Positions 5,335 to 8,284 of a stretch of 8,284 bases of DNA are shown here, piece after piece. This DNA is from Oscillospiraceae bacterium (GTDB lineage: Bacteria > Bacillota > Clostridia > Christensenellales > Aristaeellaceae). The translations under genes and the position numbers were made by a program. Every line of letters starts with the position of its first letter. The stretch's first letter is position 1. A model generated the notes under the pieces. That model did no database searches. It saw only the letters and a program-made list of their open reading frames with translations, and was not told the DNA's origin. The stretch covers positions 1 to 8,284 of the forward strand of contig JAISBH010000237.1 in assembly GCA_031266295.1 (NCBI GenBank), written 5' to 3'.

Positions 5335-8037
5335 ATGACGGAACCGGTCATTCCCGCCGCGGAAAAGATCGCGGCCGAGACGCTGGAAGAGATGCCCAAG
5401 GCATATCAGCCCGCCGCGATCGAGGCGCGGCTCTACCCATTGTGGGAGAACGGCGGCTTCTTCAAGCCGAAGATCGACCCGGACAAGAAGCCGTTCACGA
5501 TCGTAATGCCGCCGCCCAACATCACAGGGCAGCTTCATATGGGTCATGCGATGTATGTAATCCAGGACGCGTTAACCCGCTTTCACCGCTTGACGGGAGA
5601 CCCGACGCTGTGGCTGCCCGGTACGGATCACGCGTCGATCGCGACTGAGGCGAAGGTCGTCAGCGCGCTGCTCGAGGACGGTCTTACTAAGGACGCCATC
5701 GGGCGCGAAGCGTTCCTCAAGCGCGCTTGGGAGTGGCGCGACGAGTACGGCGGGCATATTGTCAGGCAGCTGAGGCGGCTGGGCGCGTCATGCGATTGGT
5801 CGCGCGAGCGATTCACGATGGATGAAGGCTTGAACGAAGCGGTAATCGAGGTGTTCTGCCGCTTGTATGAGAAGGGGCTTATTTACCGAGGCGACCGCAT
5901 AATCCAGTGGTGTCCGAAGTGCAAGACGTCGCTGTCCGACATCGAGGTGGAGTATGAGGAGCAGACGTCGTATCTGTGGTACGTGCGTTATCCCGGCGTA
6001 GAGGGGCAGGATGTGATCGTCGCTACTACGCGCCCCGAGACGATGCTGGGCGACACGGGCGTAGCGGTGAATCCGGACGATCCACGCTACGCCAACCTGA
6101 TAGGCAAGCATGTGCGCCTGCCCATACTCAATCGTGAAATCCCGGTCGTGGCTGACGAATACGTCGAGTCGTCATTCGGCACAGGCGCGGTGAAGATGAC
6201 CCCGGCGCACGACCCGAACGACTTCGAGGTAGCCAAGCGTCACAACCTGGAGATCCTGCGCGTGATGAACTACGACGGCACGATGAATGAACACGCGGGG
6301 CCGTACGCCGGGCTGACCGCCGCCGAGACGCGCAAGCAGGTCGTGGCCGAACTGGAACGCCTGGGCCTGCTGGTCAAGGTGGAGCCGTACACCCACAACG
6401 TAGGGGTGTGCTATCGATGCGGTGGTACGGCGGAACCGATTACGTCGCTGCAGTGGTTTGTGACAATGAAGCCGCTGGCCGCTCCCGCTCTTGAGGCCGT
6501 GCGGGCGGGTGAAACGAGGTTCGTGCCGGAGCGTTTTTCGCAGGTTTATTACAACTGGATGGAGAATATCCGCGACTGGTGCATATCTCGTCAGTTGTGT
6601 TGGGGGCACAGGATCCCCGCGTATTACTGCGATGCGTGCGGCACAATGAGCGTCGCCCGCGCCAAACCTAAAAAGTGCCCGTCGTGCGGCTCGACCGAAC
6701 TGCGGCAGGATGAGGATGTGCTGGATACGTGGTTCTCGTCGGCGTTGTGGCCGTTCTCGACGCTGGGCTGGCCGCATGATACGGAGGATTTGAGGTACTT
6801 CTATCCGACAAGCGTGTTGGTCACGGGTTATGATATCATATTCTTCTGGGTGGCGCGGATGATCTTCTCAAGCATCGAGCAGATGGGCGAGCCGCCTTTT
6901 CATACCGTGCTGATTCATGGTCTAGTACGCGACGCGCACGGCCAGAAGATGTCGAAGTCGGCGGGCAATGGCATTGATCCGCTGGAAGTGATAGATCAGT
7001 ATGGCGCGGACGCGCTGCGCTGGGCGTTGATATCGGGCGTGTCGCCGGGTAACGATCTGCGGTATTCGACGGAAAAGACGGAGGCGGCGCGTAACTTCGC
7101 GAATAAGCTGTGGAACGCGGCGCGTTTCGTCAAGATGAACCTGGGGGATCGGCCGGGTTCCGTCTATGAGTATGAGCTGGAGTTAGCCGATAAGTGGATT
7201 CTCACGCGTTATCAGGAGACTTTGCGCGAAGTGGAGCGGCATTTCCGCGATTATGATCTGGCGTTGGCGGCACAGTCGCTGTATGATTTTACGTGGAACG
7301 CGTACTGCGACTGGACGATTGAGTTGTCGAAGCCGGCGTTGTTCGGTGGGGAGAATTCGGCGCGCAGCAAGGCAAGGGCGGTGTTGGCGTTCGTGCTTGA
7401 CGGGTTGCTGAAGATGCTGCATCCGATTATGCCGTTTATTACAGAGGAGATATATGGGTTGCTGCCGTTGCCGGGGAAGCGTGGGCTGTTGCGCGGATTA
7501 TTACGCGGATTATTAATTGAAGCGGATTGGCCGGTGGCTGATTCCGCGCTGGATTTCCCGGAGGAAGCGGCGCGGATGGAAGGCGTTATCGAGATAGTGC
7601 GCACAGTGCGTGCGTTAAGGCTGGAACGCGGGGTGGCGCCGGGGCGCAAGGCGCGCATAGATCTGCTGCCGACGAGCGGGTGGAGCGAGACGCTGAAAGC
7701 GGCCGCGCCGATATTTGAACGCTTGGCTGGCGCGCAGTCCGTCCGCATTCTATATGAGCGGGAAGATGCGCCGACGCAGGCGGCTAAGGCGGTCACTGCG
7801 TCTGCGGAGATATTTATTCCGTTGGGAGAGCTGGTCGATCTGGACAAAGAACGCGCCAGGATCAGTAAAGCGCTGACGCAGACGAAGCAGGAGATAGAAC
7901 GCGGTGAGAAGAGGCTGGCCAACGAGGGGTTTATAGCGAAGGCTCCCGCCGCGCTGATTGAGGAAGAGCGTGCAAAGCTGGATCAGCGGCGCGCAATGCA
8001 AGCGACGTTGGAAGCGCAGGCTGGCGCGCTGGATTGA
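5335..8037 (+). CDS. valS: Valyl-tRNA synthetase
   Basis: Class I synthetase joining valine to tRNA-Val in the cytoplasm. The 900-aa product is full length (Bacillus ValS is about 880). The ATP site HIGH motif is HMGH at 68-71 after PPPNITGQL, followed by GTDHA at 96-100. The CP1 editing domain spans roughly 190-340. Cys pairs at 359/362, 432/435 and 448/451 suggest zinc knuckles. WFSSALWPFSTLGWP at 466-480 is a ValS hallmark, and KMSKS stands at 538-542. An anticodon-binding domain follows, and the C-terminal stretch (about 829-900, rich in Lys, Glu and Leu) is the usual coiled-coil tRNA arm. GGAGG (5323-5327) lies seven bases before ATG 5335, which supports this start over the later ATG at codon 20. 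The gene is controlled by the T-box leader. An unusual GLLR tandem expansion occurs at 717-728. The neighbour folC common in other Bacillota is not seen before the window ends. Confidence 0.98.
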   Translation: MTEPVIPAAEKIAAETLEEMPKAYQPAAIEARLYPLWENGGFFKPKIDPDKKPFTIVMPPPNITGQLHMGHAMYVIQDALTRFHRLTGDPTLWLPGTDHASIATEAKVVSALLEDGLTKDAIGREAFLKRAWEWRDEYGGHIVRQLRRLGASCDWSRERFTMDEGLNEAVIEVFCRLYEKGLIYRGDRIIQWCPKCKTSLSDIEVEYEEQTSYLWYVRYPGVEGQDVIVATTRPETMLGDTGVAVNPDDPRYANLIGKHVRLPILNREIPVVADEYVESSFGTGAVKMTPAHDPNDFEVAKRHNLEILRVMNYDGTMNEHAGPYAGLTAAETRKQVVAELERLGLLVKVEPYTHNVGVCYRCGGTAEPITSLQWFVTMKPLAAPALEAVRAGETRFVPERFSQVYYNWMENIRDWCISRQLCWGHRIPAYYCDACGTMSVARAKPKKCPSCGSTELRQDEDVLDTWFSSALWPFSTLGWPHDTEDLRYFYPTSVLVTGYDIIFFWVARMIFSSIEQMGEPPFHTVLIHGLVRDAHGQKMSKSAGNGIDPLEVIDQYGADALRWALISGVSPGNDLRYSTEKTEAARNFANKLWNAARFVKMNLGDRPGSVYEYELELADKWILTRYQETLREVERHFRDYDLALAAQSLYDFTWNAYCDWTIELSKPALFGGENSARSKARAVLAFVLDGLLKMLHPIMPFITEEIYGLLPLPGKRGLLRGLLRGLLIEADWPVADSALDFPEEAARMEGVIEIVRTVRALRLERGVAPGRKARIDLLPTSGWSETLKAAAPIFERLAGAQSVRILYEREDAPTQAAKAVTASAEIFIPLGELVDLDKERARISKALTQTKQEIERGEKRLANEGFIAKAPAALIEEERAKLDQRRAMQATLEAQAGALD
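7483..7518 (+). repeat. Three 12-base tandem units inside valS (GLLR-GLLR-GLLI)
   Basis: Codons 717-728 encode GLLR, GLLR and GLLI. The last two DNA units are nearly identical (GGATTATTACGC, GGATTATTAATT) and the first is diverged (GGGCTGTTGCGC). They lie between PGKR and IEADWP, where a single GLLI would suffice. This looks like an in-frame slippage or duplication in a surface linker of the anticodon-binding domain, keeping the frame. Confidence 0.8.
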
Positions 8038-8040
8038 CGC

Positions 8041-8069
8041 GGGGTTACCGGGGTTAGGGGGTTACGGGG
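8041..8069 (+). other. Four-tract G-quadruplex motif just after the valS stop
   Basis: G-runs at 8041-8044, 8050-8053, 8057-8061 and 8066-8069 are separated by loops of 5, 3 and 4 bases (TTACC, TTA, TTAC), fitting a canonical G4. It starts three bases after the valS stop, on the coding strand, so it would be in the mRNA 3' end. A competing hairpin, GGGGGTT (8057-8063) with AACCCCC (8070-8076), uses two of the tracts. No U-run follows, so classical termination is not shown. Confidence 0.8.
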
Positions 8070-8284
8070 AACCCCCTCTGTCGCTGCGGCGACATCTCCC
8101 CCTAGGGGGGCGATGAGGGCTGTCGGTTACGCTCCGGAATAGACTCTAAAGCACAACGAGTTGGTCGAAACCGATGGCTTGTGCGCAAACGATGGTCCAG
8201 GCGAAGCCTGGTCAGGATTCGAAAGGGCGGATAGCCCTTCGCAGGGTCCGGGACAGAGTCCCGAAACTCCCGTGCACCCCCCTT
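8066..8284 (-). repeat. Structured intergenic repeat, copy B (runs off window)
   Basis: Inverted relative to copy A. It shares 8066-8093 exactly with 4951-4978 and 8141-8267 nearly exactly with 4692-4817, including the hairpins CGGGA/TCCCG, CGAAGGGC/GCCCTTTCG, CCAGGC/GCCTGG and GTCGC/GCGAC. Only 47 bases separate the two shared blocks here (133 in copy A); they include the perfect palindrome CCCCCTAGGGGG (8098-8109). There is no 8-base tandem array. No gene is seen from 8038 to the window end. Any valS terminator would have to be one of these hairpins. Confidence 0.85.

Noticed and set aside
6172..6777. 201-codon frame antisense to valS
   Set aside because: It is a shadow frame of a highly conserved synthetase in GC-rich DNA, with an Arg/His-rich composition typical of such shadows.

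Overview
The window looks like chromosomal DNA of a fairly GC-rich member of the Bacillota, most likely a clostridial lineage. The evidence is a canonical T-box riboswitch in front of valS, strong GGAGG-type ribosome binding sites, a TTGACA-type promoter, and an Orn/Lys/Arg-decarboxylase-family gene directly before a thymidylate kinase, which is the yaaO-tmk order of Bacillus. I cannot name a genus from sequence alone.

Left half (1-4213, minus strand): a tight gene series reads right to left. A secreted beta-lactamase-fold serine hydrolase (2972-4213) is joined by a one-base stop/start overlap to a short fold-type-I PLP decarboxylase-family protein (1905-2972). Fourteen bases later comes a fused HAD phosphatase::thymidylate kinase (544-1890). 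After 124 bases follows the N-terminal part of mnmA (1-419), cut by the window edge. mnmA has no ribosome binding site of its own. A 17-codon open reading frame with a good Shine-Dalgarno sequence (413-466) ends across the mnmA start codon, which suggests translational coupling.

Middle (4214-5030): about 800 bases of non-coding DNA lie between the divergent bla and valS promoters, unusually full of symmetry. A 16-base sequence occurs in perfect inverted orientation at 4356-4371 and 4997-5012. Between them lie a 17-base inverted repeat built from GCGTAAAC units, two TGCG-loop hairpins, a 12-base GC-rich inverted repeat around an AT-rich core, and a hairpin-rich repeat (copy A, 4638-4980) that carries seven tandem 8-base units.

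Right half (5031-8284, plus strand): an extended -10 promoter, a Val-specific T-box leader (specifier GUC, T-box UGGU, terminator) and full-length valS (5335-8037). Four bases after the valS stop there is a four-tract G-quadruplex motif, followed by an inverted second copy (B) of the hairpin-rich repeat that runs off the window. The valS unit is therefore bracketed by inverted copies of one structured repeat.

The recognisable functions are tRNA charging (ValS), tRNA wobble-uridine thiolation (MnmA) and dTTP supply (Tmk). The least ordinary items are the HAD::Tmk fusion, the nested inverted-repeat block, the inverted structured repeats and the leader ORF before mnmA. I see no transposase, CRISPR array, tRNA or rRNA gene.
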